A stretch of 24,903 nt of DNA from contig CAMPGT010000024.1 in NCBI GenBank assembly GCA_946885665.1, positions 1-24,903 on the forward strand, given 5' to 3'. The notes below the pieces were generated by a model that saw only the letters and a list, made by a program, of their open reading frames with translations, was not told the DNA's origin and ran no database searches. The DNA comes from an uncultured Chitinophagaceae bacterium (GTDB taxonomy: Bacteria; Bacteroidota; Bacteroidia; Chitinophagales; Chitinophagaceae). Both the position numbers and the translations under genes were made by a program. Below are positions 16,306 through 22,955 of the stretch, in pieces. How positions within the stretch are numbered: the first letter of the stretch is position 1; every line of letters starts with the position of its first letter.

Positions 16306-16490
16306 TAAAAAGTTTAAACTTAAAAGTTAGAACTGGGTTTGTTGCCGATTGTCCACCCCCGGCGCTTCACGCCACCCCCGCCAGCGGGGGAAATTTATTG
16401 CCGATTGTCCTATCCCGACGAAGGAGGGACCGGGGGAGGACTCCCGTCTCCCGTTTTACGTCTCCCGTTTCACGTTTCCCGCTCCCCGCT
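16306..16490 (-). repeat. Composite intergenic repeat E-D-B-C-B-A
   Basis: Reading on the minus strand from the DUF3109 gene: module E (CGTGAAACGGGAGACG-like units, about 16490-16444); a shortened module D (16443-16409), lacking the 20 bases that include the CCCCCT/AGGGGG hairpin; GACAATCGGCAATAAA (module B); module C (16390-16351), with the CCCCCGC/GCGGGGG hairpin and the GGCG/CGCC hairpin; another GACAATCGGCAAC; and AT-rich module A (about 16330-16306). The same order and orientation occur at 19767-20034. It is non-coding apart from the DUF3109 tail, which runs into module E. Confidence 0.8.
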
Positions 16491-17055
16491 GCTCTGCCAC
16501 CATCTCCAGCGCCTTATAAAACTCTTCGCCAAACTGGCGTACTATCGGATCTTTCAAAAACTGGTACACAGGAACCTTCAATTTCTTCCCCTGCACACAT
16601 GCCGGGTTGCACAGCGTTTCACGCGGCTCATAATTTACGCGATCGAAGGCGCCTTTTTTGCCTTTGTTGACGATCACAGGATAAAGGTGGCAACTGATCG
16701 GTTTCTTAAACTCAATTTTACCGTCGCGATAGGCCTGTTCGATGCCGCATTTGATAATACCATACTGGTCGCGGTGGCCATACACGCACATTTTATTGTT
16801 GATGGTGGGCGTTACCCAGCCGAAGTCTCTGTCGTATTGGTACCTGCCGTGTTTTTCTATCCAGCGGATGCCTTCTTCAGTGAGGTATGGTTTAACCGTT
16901 TCGTAGATGTCGTTAATGATCTGGAGCTCTTCCTTTTCAAGAGGTGCGCCGGCATCGCCGTCTTCACAGCACCCACCTTTGCATTTCATAAGGTCACAAA
17001 CAAATTGTGCTTCCACTACCGCATCACTGATCAACACGTTATCTATCGCGATCAC
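16456..17055 (-). CDS. DUF3109 family protein
   Basis: A 199-residue cytoplasmic protein of the DUF3109 family, recognised by its N-terminal pattern AIDNVLISDAVVEAQFVCDL followed by CKGGCCEDGDAGAPL. Further cysteines (NKMCVYGH, IIKCGIEQA, SCHLYPV, ETLCNPACV) suggest a bound metal or Fe-S cluster. The function of the family is not known to me. The start is GTG (17053-17055), chosen because alignment of the conserved N-terminus begins there. The last residues (about GAGNVKRET) and the TAA stop are encoded by repeat module E, so the natural C-terminus may have been replaced or extended by repeat DNA. It lies 28 bases downstream of the PfkB kinase gene on the same strand and is probably co-transcribed with it. 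Confidence 0.85.
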   Translation of the reverse strand: MIAIDNVLISDAVVEAQFVCDLMKCKGGCCEDGDAGAPLEKEELQIINDIYETVKPYLTEEGIRWIEKHGRYQYDRDFGWVTPTINNKMCVYGHRDQYGIIKCGIEQAYRDGKIEFKKPISCHLYPVIVNKGKKGAFDRVNYEPRETLCNPACVQGKKLKVPVYQFLKDPIVRQFGEEFYKALEMVAEQRGAGNVKRET

Positions 17056-17083
17056 CTGGCTTGATTTAAGCGGTAAAATTACT

Positions 17084-18007
17084 TCATACCAGTTGAATAT
17101 CGAAATTCACGAGGTCTACGAATTGCCTGATGCGCAGGTCTATCTCGGTTTTAGTGAGTGTCCTGAGCTTCTCGGGGCCGAATTTCTCGACGCAGAAGGA
17201 CGCCATGGCCGAGCCGACAATGATTGCGGTTTTCAGGTTGTCGAACGAAATGTCCTTTGTTTTGGCCAGGTGGCCGATGAAGCCGCCGGCAAACGTGTCG
17301 CCTGCCCCGGTAGGGTCGAAAACCTCTTCGAGGGGGAGTGCCGGTGCAAAAAATACCTGGTCGTTGTGAAAGAGCAACGCTCCGTGTTCGCCCTTTTTGA
17401 TAATAAGGTACTTCGGTCCCATTTTCATGATCTCGCGGGCTGCCTTAACGAGCGAAAACTGGCCGCTGAGCTGGCGCGCCTCGCTGTCGTTTACCAGCAG
17501 CGCATCCACTTGTTGCAGCACTTCTGCAAGTTTGGGCATCGCTATCTCCATCCAGAAGTTCATGGTGTCGAGCACAATCATCTTCGGCCTTGTTTTCATC
17601 TGGCTAATAACGCTGAGCTGAACAACAGGGTCGAGGTTGCCGAGCATGAGGAACTCTGTGCCCTGGTAGCTTTCAGGGATCACGGGGTTGAAATCGGCGA
17701 GCACATTAAGATCGGTGATCAGGGTGTCGCGGGTGTTCATGTCGAGGTGATACTTGCCTTTCCAGAAAAAAGACTTTTTGCCTTTCACCTGCTCTACGCC
17801 GCTGAGATCGACACCGCGCTCAACCAACTGGTCAAGCTCTACTTTGGGAAAGTCTTCACCAATGATGGACACCTGCTGTATGGGCCGGACGAAGTAGCTT
17901 GCCGTATGCGCCACGTAAGTGGCCGAGCCGCCTACTATTTTGTCGACTTTTCCAAATGGTGTTTCAATGGCGTCGAAGGCCATGCTTCCTACAACAATAA
18001 GCGACAT
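17084..18007 (-). CDS. PfkB/ribokinase-family sugar kinase
   Basis: A 307-residue cytoplasmic kinase of the PfkB (ribokinase/adenosine kinase) family, phosphorylating a sugar or nucleoside with ATP. It has an N-terminal substrate motif (KVDKIVGGSATYVAHTASYF), VNDSEARQLSG, IIKKGEHGALL, and the ATP/anion-hole motif DPTGAGDTFAGGF with catalytic base Asp237. The substrate cannot be told; the non-canonical GGSATYVA motif is common in Bacteroidota homologues annotated simply as sugar kinases. It starts at ATG 18007, divergent from the TetR gene with a 79-base gap, and the DUF3109 gene follows it. Confidence 0.88.
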   Translation of the reverse strand: MSLIVVGSMAFDAIETPFGKVDKIVGGSATYVAHTASYFVRPIQQVSIIGEDFPKVELDQLVERGVDLSGVEQVKGKKSFFWKGKYHLDMNTRDTLITDLNVLADFNPVIPESYQGTEFLMLGNLDPVVQLSVISQMKTRPKMIVLDTMNFWMEIAMPKLAEVLQQVDALLVNDSEARQLSGQFSLVKAAREIMKMGPKYLIIKKGEHGALLFHNDQVFFAPALPLEEVFDPTGAGDTFAGGFIGHLAKTKDISFDNLKTAIIVGSAMASFCVEKFGPEKLRTLTKTEIDLRIRQFVDLVNFDIQLV

Positions 18008-18065
18008 ATATCTAATTTCAGGTGAAAAGATCAGTTTTATTGGTGTGCAAACCTAAGAGAAATTT

Positions 18066-18073
18066 TATATTTG
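18066..18073 (+). promoter_or_regulatory. Bacteroidota -7 box of the TetR-paaE operon
   Basis: TATATTTG is a perfect TAnnTTTG box ending 13 bases before the ATG at 18087. A TTGG at 18040-18043 could be the -33 element, though the 23-base spacer is slightly long. An imperfect palindrome, GGTnTGCAnACC (18042-18053), lies between the two. Confidence 0.6.
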
Positions 18074-18086
18074 ATCATCAACGATC

Positions 18087-18680
18087 ATGGCATCAATCAA
18101 GCGTAAGAAGAATAGTCCGAGAAAAGAAGTGATTTTGGAGAAGGCTGCACAACTGTTCAGGAAGAACGGTTTTAATGCCACATCCATGCGCGATCTTGCA
18201 GAAAATGTGGGTGTGGAGGCCGCGAGCCTGTACAATCACATCTCTTCAAAAGCTGAGTTGCTGCAGGAAATTTGCTTCAGGATAGCGAACAAATTTACTG
18301 CGCAAATGGATGAGGTGATGATGTCGGACCTGACGGCCATCGGCAAGATCGAATCCATCCTGCGGTTTCATATCCGGCAGATGCTCCATAATTATGAAGA
18401 GGTGTATGTAAGCGACAGGGAGTGGAAGCATCTTACTGATCCCTACCTGTCGAACTTCAAGAGCCAGCGGCGCACGCACAGGCAGAGGATAGCTTCGATT
18501 ATTGAAGAGGGTATCAGGAAAAATGAGATCAAAAAAATAGACGCGCCAACAGCCGTGCTCATACTGCTGCACGCTGTAAGCGGTATCGAATCGTGGCACC
18601 GCAGCAGGCAAAAGATTTCCGGGGAATTGCTTGAACAAAACATGATCCTGATCCTTATTGAAGGACTGAAGAACAAATAA
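18087..18680 (+). CDS. TetR/AcrR-family regulator (candidate PAA repressor)
   Basis: A 197-residue TetR-family protein. The N-terminal helix-turn-helix spans about residues 12-60: ILEKAAQLFRKNGFNATSMR, then DLAENVGVEAASLYNHISSK. The C-terminal ligand domain follows, with WKHLTDPYLSNF and GIESWHRSRQKI. It lies 12 bases upstream of paaE and heads the phenylacetate cluster, so by context it is likely a repressor relieved by phenylacetyl-CoA, as described for PaaR proteins elsewhere. That ligand assignment is inference. A candidate operator lies at 21483-21496, upstream of paaA. Confidence 0.88.
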   Translation: MASIKRKKNSPRKEVILEKAAQLFRKNGFNATSMRDLAENVGVEAASLYNHISSKAELLQEICFRIANKFTAQMDEVMMSDLTAIGKIESILRFHIRQMLHNYEEVYVSDREWKHLTDPYLSNFKSQRRTHRQRIASIIEEGIRKNEIKKIDAPTAVLILLHAVSGIESWHRSRQKISGELLEQNMILILIEGLKNK

Positions 18681-18692
18681 TAACAGCTTACC

Positions 18693-19766
18693 GTGACCCA
18701 ATTTTATTCCCTTGTCATTAAAGACATTCGCAGGGAGACCCCTGATTGCGTATCCATCGCTTTTGACGTTCCCGACAACCTGGTTGATGCGTTCCGGTTC
18801 ACCGCCGGGCAGAACATCACCTTGCGCATGCAGCAAGGTGGCGAAGAGCTGCGAAGGTCTTATTCCATCTGCAGCAGCCCGCTGGAGATGGAATTGCGCG
18901 TGGCCATCAAAAGGCAGGAAGAAGGAAAGTTTTCTACCCATGCGAACAGGCACCTGCAACCGGGCGACCGCATTGACGTGCTGCCGCCCACCGGAAGGTT
19001 CAGTTTGCACGGCACCGGCGCCACCGCGCGCAGTTATCTTGCCTTTGCCGCCGGCAGCGGCATCACGCCGGTGATATCCATCATTAAAACTATTTTGGCT
19101 ACAGCGCCAGAGAGCAGGGTTACGCTGGTGTACGGCAACCGGAACAGGGCGGGCATCATCTTCCGGGAGGAGCTCGAGGCACTGAAGAACCGGTATATGG
19201 AGCGGTTCAGCATCCATCACATACTGAGCAGGGAGGAAACCGATGCGCCGTTTAACCACGGCAGGATCGATGAGTCGAAATGCGAGCTGCTGTCGAAGCA
19301 TGTTGCGAATGTTGAAGAGATGGATGACATTTTTATTTGCGGTCCCGAGCAGATGATCTTTACCGTAAGGGATTGGTTGCTGAAAAAAGGAATACCGAAA
19401 GAGCGGATACATTTTGAGCTGTTTACGGTGCCCGGTGAGCAGGTGCAGCAGCAGAAGCGGGAGGCGCTTGTGGAAGAAGTACAAAGCAGTCATGTGAAAA
19501 TAAAGCTGGACGGCATTACGATTGCGTTCGATCATCCTTTTGACGGGGTTTCGATATTGGATGGTGCTTTAAACCAGGGCGCCGATCTTCCTTATGCCTG
19601 CAAGGGAGGGGTGTGTGCCACCTGCCGCGCGAAATTGGTAAAAGGTGAAGTGGAGATGGATAACAACTATGCGCTCGAGGCTGATGAATTGGCTGCAGGA
19701 TTTATTTTGACGTGCCAGTCGCACCCGCGAAGTGCGGAAGTGGAGGTTGATTTTGATGACAAATAG
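18693..19766 (+). CDS. paaE: Phenylacetyl-CoA 1,2-epoxidase reductase subunit PaaE
   Basis: A 357-residue reductase that passes electrons from NADPH through FAD and a [2Fe-2S] centre to the di-iron PaaA. The FAD domain spans about 1-105 with RRSYSICSS. The NAD(P) domain spans about 110-235, with FAAGSGITPVISIIK and FICGPEQMI. The C-terminal plant-type ferredoxin domain has CKGGVCATC (C303, C308, C311) and a final Cys341 (TCQSH). The start is GTG 18693, 12 bases after the TetR gene; the product then begins TQFYSLVIKDI, as expected for this family. It is separated from paaABCD by a repeat and a GH30 gene on the opposite strand. Repeat module E begins within a few bases of its stop codon. Confidence 0.93.
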   Translation: MTQFYSLVIKDIRRETPDCVSIAFDVPDNLVDAFRFTAGQNITLRMQQGGEELRRSYSICSSPLEMELRVAIKRQEEGKFSTHANRHLQPGDRIDVLPPTGRFSLHGTGATARSYLAFAAGSGITPVISIIKTILATAPESRVTLVYGNRNRAGIIFREELEALKNRYMERFSIHHILSREETDAPFNHGRIDESKCELLSKHVANVEEMDDIFICGPEQMIFTVRDWLLKKGIPKERIHFELFTVPGEQVQQQKREALVEEVQSSHVKIKLDGITIAFDHPFDGVSILDGALNQGADLPYACKGGVCATCRAKLVKGEVEMDNNYALEADELAAGFILTCQSHPRSAEVEVDFDDK

Positions 19767-20034
19767 GGCGTGAAACGTGAAACGTGAGACGTGAAACCTG
19801 AGACGGGAGTCCTCCCCCGGTCCCTCCTTCGTCGCGACGACCCCCTGCAGAGGGGGATAGGGCAAATGTGAAACCTGAGACGGGAGTCCTCCCCCGGTCC
19901 CTCCTTCGTCGGGACCACCCCCTCCAAAGGGGGATAGGGCAAACGTATCCCCCGCTGGCGGGGGTGGCGCGAAGCGCCGGGGGTGGACAAGTGGACAATC
20001 GGCAAACGCCTTAACTTTTAACTTTTAACTCAAA
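19767..20034 (+). repeat. Composite intergenic repeat E-D-E-D-B-C-B-A
   Basis: This fills the gap between the convergent paaE and GH30 genes. Order on the plus strand: module E (CGTGAAACGTGAGACG-like units, 19770-19806); module D (19807-19861); a short E unit; a second module D (19884-19938); module C (19949-19988); GACAATCGGCAAACG (B); and module A, TTAACTTTTAACTTTTAACT (20011-20030). The two D copies form a 77-base tandem repeat. The order matches 16306-16490 read on the minus strand. Open frames across it are repeat-derived and not credible genes. Module A encodes the end of the GH30 protein. Confidence 0.85.
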
Positions 20035-21456
20035 AGTCCCCACTGCACCGGCAGGCAACGAAACCGCTCCGACCCTGTCGCCGACCTTTATATCAAACGA
20101 AACATCCTCACTCCCCTCGTTCAGCACAATCAACACCGCATCGCCCTCAGGCGTAACAAAACAAACATTTGGAAGACCAGCCGGTACGTTGCTCCCCACT
20201 CGCACCGATCCTGCAGGAACAAACCCCGACGCATGAGCAACGATATAGTACGCCACGTTCCTCCGCACACTCGACCCGCTAATCGTAAGCGCCCCCTTGC
20301 AGGTAGTACACCCACCCGGCGTATGCGGCCCATACGAAGCATCGTTCGCAAGGTTCCATTCAAGAACCGTTCTGCTCCAGTTGCGCGGCGCGCCAACAAT
20401 GAGATTTTTGATGTGCCATTGCAGGTCGCCACCAAAATCTGACGCTATTGCCGTGTATTGCTCCGTGAAATAAATGTTCTTATCAGGATGCGCATCGTGC
20501 ACCTGCGACATCGCACCGATCTCTCCCGCATACAGGTGAAACGCGGATCCATCTACAAACTGCTTTGCTCCCGGGTCATGGAGTATCGTGAGCGGATAAT
20601 CGGGCCGGTCGCAATTATGATCATACACGATGATCTTTGTCTCAATTTCGGCATCGCGGAACGCTGGTCCCAAATGATTTTTAATAAAATTGGCCTGTTG
20701 TTCGGCCAGCATCAGCAGGCTCGGGTTGTTATCGGGGTTCAGCGGTTCGTTTTGCGGTGTGATGGCATACACCGGTATTCCTTCTTCCTTCATCCCCTGC
20801 ACGTATTTCACAAAGTATTTGGCATATGCGGCATAATATTCCGGTTTAAGGCTTCCGCCAACGGAACTGCCGTTGTCTTTCATCCACACCGGCGGCGACC
20901 ATGGCGAACCCATGATCCTGATCTTCGGATCGATCGCTAATATTTCTTTCAGCAACGGAATCAAATCATCTTTATCCGGCTCCAATGAAAACTTTGCAAG
21001 CGTTGGATCTGTTTGTCCGGCGGGCATGTCGTCATAACTAAAAACAGAAGCATCCAGATCGGACGCGCCAATGCTTATGCGCAGGAAATTAATGTCGAGT
21101 GAATTTTCATCGTGAGAAAACAATTCATGCAGCAATTTGCTCTTTGCATCGGCGTCCATGCGGTTGATCGCATAGGCGCTTCCACCTGTGAGCGTGTAGC
21201 CAAATCCATCCATCGCCTGAAAGCGCCGCGATGTATCAATATTGATTGTCGTTTTGTTTAAAGTACCGCTGAAAGGAACCGCGGGCGATCTCTTCAATAG
21301 CTTCGACGCATCTTTTGTGGTGACCCAGGCAACGATCTTTGCGGAGGCAGTGTCTGGTTCCTGACGGCTCGACGGAAAGTCGTTGTTTCTTTTATTGTTG
21401 CAGGCCATCAGCAGGCTGAGCGACAACACGCTGATTGTATAGGCGAAGTATTTCAT
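20011..21456 (-). CDS. GH30 family glycosidase lipoprotein (glucosylceramidase-like)
   Basis: A secreted glycoside hydrolase of family 30. From ATG 21456 it has 481 residues and a lipoprotein signal peptide (KYFAYTISVLSLSLLMAC, Cys19). The catalytic (beta/alpha)8 core begins ATINIDTS-like with FQAMDGFGYTLTGGSAYAIN. The acid/base is Glu237 in TPQNEPLNP; the nucleophile is Glu332 in YFTEQYTA. A C-terminal beta-domain follows (RVGSNVPAGLPNVCFVTPEG, AVLIVLNEG). GH30 members cleave beta-glucosyl, beta-1,6-glucan or xylan linkages; the exact substrate is not clear. An upstream in-frame TTG (21489) is rejected because ATG 21456 gives a proper signal peptide. The last residues (ELKVKS) and stop are encoded by repeat module A. 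It interrupts the phenylacetate cluster and has no evident link to that pathway. Confidence 0.88.
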   Translation of the reverse strand: MKYFAYTISVLSLSLLMACNNKRNNDFPSSRQEPDTASAKIVAWVTTKDASKLLKRSPAVPFSGTLNKTTINIDTSRRFQAMDGFGYTLTGGSAYAINRMDADAKSKLLHELFSHDENSLDINFLRISIGASDLDASVFSYDDMPAGQTDPTLAKFSLEPDKDDLIPLLKEILAIDPKIRIMGSPWSPPVWMKDNGSSVGGSLKPEYYAAYAKYFVKYVQGMKEEGIPVYAITPQNEPLNPDNNPSLLMLAEQQANFIKNHLGPAFRDAEIETKIIVYDHNCDRPDYPLTILHDPGAKQFVDGSAFHLYAGEIGAMSQVHDAHPDKNIYFTEQYTAIASDFGGDLQWHIKNLIVGAPRNWSRTVLEWNLANDASYGPHTPGGCTTCKGALTISGSSVRRNVAYYIVAHASGFVPAGSVRVGSNVPAGLPNVCFVTPEGDAVLIVLNEGSEDVSFDIKVGDRVGAVSLPAGAVGTFELKVKS

Positions 21457-21482
21457 CAGTACCCACTCATTTAATTTTACCG

Positions 21483-21496
21483 CTAACAACCGTTAG
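21483..21496. promoter_or_regulatory. Candidate PaaR/TetR operator
   Basis: The inverted repeat CTAAC-AACC-GTTAG sits between the divergent GH30 and paaA genes, 20 bases upstream of the paaA -7 box, where it would cover the -33 region. It agrees at all but one specified position with CNAACGNNCGTTNG, the operator I recall for the TetR-family repressor PaaR of Thermus thermophilus. A TetR gene lies at the head of the same cluster. Binding by that protein is inference. Confidence 0.5.
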
Positions 21497-21515
21497 TATT
21501 AGGGTAGATTTTGTT

Positions 21516-21523
21516 TAACTTTG
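21516..21523 (+). promoter_or_regulatory. Bacteroidota -7 box of paaA
   Basis: TAACTTTG matches TAnnTTTG exactly. A TTG at 21521, open in frame with paaA, lies inside this box, so the start of translation is the ATG at 21545, with a transcript leader of about 15 bases. Confidence 0.6.
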
Positions 21524-21544
21524 AAAGTAAATCATTTTCATTGC

Positions 21545-22468
21545 ATGCCATCTGAAGACGTGAACTTCCACGAAAAAATTGACCAGGAAATCCGGATTGA
21601 ACCGAAAGACTGGATGCCGGACGACTATCGGAAAACGCTGGTCAGGCAGATATCCCAGCATGCGCATTCGGAAATTGTGGGCATGCTGCCGGAAGGGAAC
21701 TGGATCACCCGCGCGCCCACGCTCAAAAGAAAAGCTACATTGATTGCCAAGGTGCAGGACGAAGCGGGGCATGGGTTATACCTGTATGCCGCGGCAGAAA
21801 CGTTGGGCATCAGCCGCGATGAGATGATTGCGCAACTGCATGCCGGGAAGGCAAAATATTCCTCCATATTTAATTATCCCACGCTCACCTGGGCCGATAT
21901 TGGCGCCATTGGCTGGCTGGTGGATGGTGCGGCCATCATGAACCAGGTGCCGCTCACGCGCGCCTCTTATGGTCCGTATGCGCGGGCGATGGTGAGGATA
22001 TGCAAGGAAGAAAGTTTTCATCAGCGGCAGGGGTTCGAAATTTTGTTGGTGTTGAGTCGTGGGTCTACTGAGCAGCGTGCGCTTTGCCAGGATGCGATTG
22101 ACCGCTGGTGGTGGCCGTCGGTGATGATGTTCGGGCCGGGGGATGACGCATCGCCGCATTCGGCACAGAGCATGAAATGGAAGGTGAAGAGGTTTTCGAA
22201 TGATGAGTTGCGGCAGCGCTTCATAGATATGTGCGCCGAACAGGTGAAGATATTGGGAATGAAAATTCCTGATCCGGAGTTGAAGTGGAACGAAGAGAGG
22301 CAGCATTATGATTTTGGGCCCATTGATTGGGAAGAATTCTGGCGCGTGGTAAATGGTGATGGACCGTGTAATAAGGAGAGGCTCGCGGCGAGAGTGAAGG
22401 CGCATGAAGAAGGGAAATGGGTGAGGGATGCAGCGTTGGCTTTTGAAAAGTTAAAAGTTAAAGCTTAA
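21545..22468 (+). CDS. paaA: Phenylacetyl-CoA 1,2-epoxidase catalytic subunit PaaA
   Basis: Di-iron catalytic subunit of the PaaABCE epoxidase, which converts phenylacetyl-CoA to its ring-1,2-epoxide. The 307-residue product begins [14 protein letters not shown] and has the di-iron ligand motifs [13 protein letters not shown] and [15 protein letters not shown], plus [13 protein letters not shown] near the N-terminus, [11 protein letters not shown], and [17 protein letters not shown] near the C-terminus. The start is ATG 21545; an upstream TTG lies in the promoter. The last codons (LKVKA) and the TAA come from AT-rich module A (AAAAGTTAAAAGTTAA-like), which then continues downstream. It is first in the paaABCD-paaG run, with paaB 67 bases downstream. 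Confidence 0.96.
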   Translation: MPSEDVNFHEKIDQEIRIEPKDWMPDDYRKTLVRQISQHAHSEIVGMLPEGNWITRAPTLKRKATLIAKVQDEAGHGLYLYAAAETLGISRDEMIAQLHAGKAKYSSIFNYPTLTWADIGAIGWLVDGAAIMNQVPLTRASYGPYARAMVRICKEESFHQRQGFEILLVLSRGSTEQRALCQDAIDRWWWPSVMMFGPGDDASPHSAQSMKWKVKRFSNDELRQRFIDMCAEQVKILGMKIPDPELKWNEERQHYDFGPIDWEEFWRVVNGDGPCNKERLAARVKAHEEGKWVRDAALAFEKLKVKA

Positions 22469-22515
22469 AAGTAGTTTATTGCCAATTGCCGTTTGTCGAT
22501 TGCCGTTTCGAACAA
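22443..22515 (+). repeat. Intergenic modules A and B between paaA and paaB
   Basis: Module A (GAAAAGTTAAAAGTTAAAGC) covers the last PaaA codons and stop. It is followed by module B units, ATTGCCAATTGCCG, TTTGTCGATTGCCG and TTTCG, at about 22478-22510. Similar A and B units flank other genes in this window. No hairpin module C or D is present at this site. Confidence 0.6.
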
Positions 22516-22535
22516 CACGCTAAAAATATAAACCT

Positions 22536-22820
22536 ATGACCACATCATGGCCGTTATGGGAAGTATTCATCAGGAGCAGGCAGGGTCTCGACCACAAGCA
22601 TGTTGGGAGCCTGCACGCCGCCGATGCACAAATGGCGATTGAAAATGCGCGGGATGTGTACACACGCCGGCAGGAAGGCATCAGTATTTGGGTGGTGGAG
22701 AGCAAATATGTTCATGCATCGAATCCTGACGAATCCGATTCGCTGTACGATCCGGCTAATGATAAAGTGTATCGTCATCCGACGTTTTATGATTTGCCGG
22801 ATGAGTTGAAGCAGATGTGA
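22536..22820 (+). CDS. paaB: Phenylacetyl-CoA 1,2-epoxidase subunit PaaB
   Basis: Small structural subunit of the epoxidase, bridging PaaAC dimers in the E. coli complex. The 94-residue product has the family signature: WPLWEVFIRSRQGLDHKHVG at the start, then SLHAADAQMAIENARDVYTR, EGISIWVV and a final YRHPTFYDLP. Its length matches the family. It lies between paaA and paaC; the gaps on both sides carry intergenic repeat modules. Confidence 0.95.
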   Translation: MTTSWPLWEVFIRSRQGLDHKHVGSLHAADAQMAIENARDVYTRRQEGISIWVVESKYVHASNPDESDSLYDPANDKVYRHPTFYDLPDELKQM

Positions 22821-22955
22821 GGTTGAAAAGTTAAAAGTTAAAAACTTTAAACTTACAAGTGAAAACATTTAAAGGAAGAAATATTAGCGAACTCAGGTTG
22901 CCCTTTGCCTGGGTCCACCCCCGTCGCTTCGCGCCACCCCCGTCAGCGGGGGATA
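22821..22955 (-). repeat. Composite intergenic repeat A-B-C between paaB and paaC
   Basis: Immediately after the paaB stop lies module A (TTGAAAAGTTAAAAGTTAAA, then CTTTAAACTTACAAG), then TTGCCCTTTGCC (B-like, about 22899-22909), then module C (22913-22952) with CCCCCGT/GCGGGGG and CGC/GCG stems. On the minus strand the order is C-B-A, as in the copies at 16306 and 19767. Modules D and E are absent. The full 175-base gap to paaC is otherwise featureless. Confidence 0.75.

Noticed and set aside
16351..16390. Rho-independent terminator formed by module C hairpins
   Set aside because: The stems are GC-rich, but no run of T directly follows on either strand, so a classical terminator is not supported. 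Other RNA roles remain possible.
16907..18025. A 372-codon open frame on the plus strand
   Set aside because: It is antisense to the PfkB kinase and the DUF3109 start, and the translation has no recognisable motif.
18246..19535. A 429-codon open frame on the minus strand
   Set aside because: It is wholly antisense to the TetR gene and paaE, both of which have clear family motifs. Its translation shows no domain and has shadow-like composition.
19807..19938. Possible CRISPR-like array (two near-identical 55-base units)
   Set aside because: There are only two units, and the sequence between them is a repeat of module E rather than a unique spacer. The same unit is found singly elsewhere, and no cas gene is present.
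19569..20005. Overlapping minus-strand frames with FHVSRFT-like repeats and PPPAL-like peptides
   Set aside because: They are encoded by intergenic modules C, D and E; translations of such repeats give low-complexity peptides of this kind. No start signals or domains are seen.
19767..20034. Insertion sequence
   Set aside because: No transposase, no terminal inverted repeats bounding the whole unit and no target-site duplication were seen. At most it is a non-autonomous element.
21457..21489. Upstream TTG start for the GH30 gene
   Set aside because: It would add 11 residues before a well-formed lipoprotein signal peptide beginning at ATG 21456, and it lies in the candidate operator.
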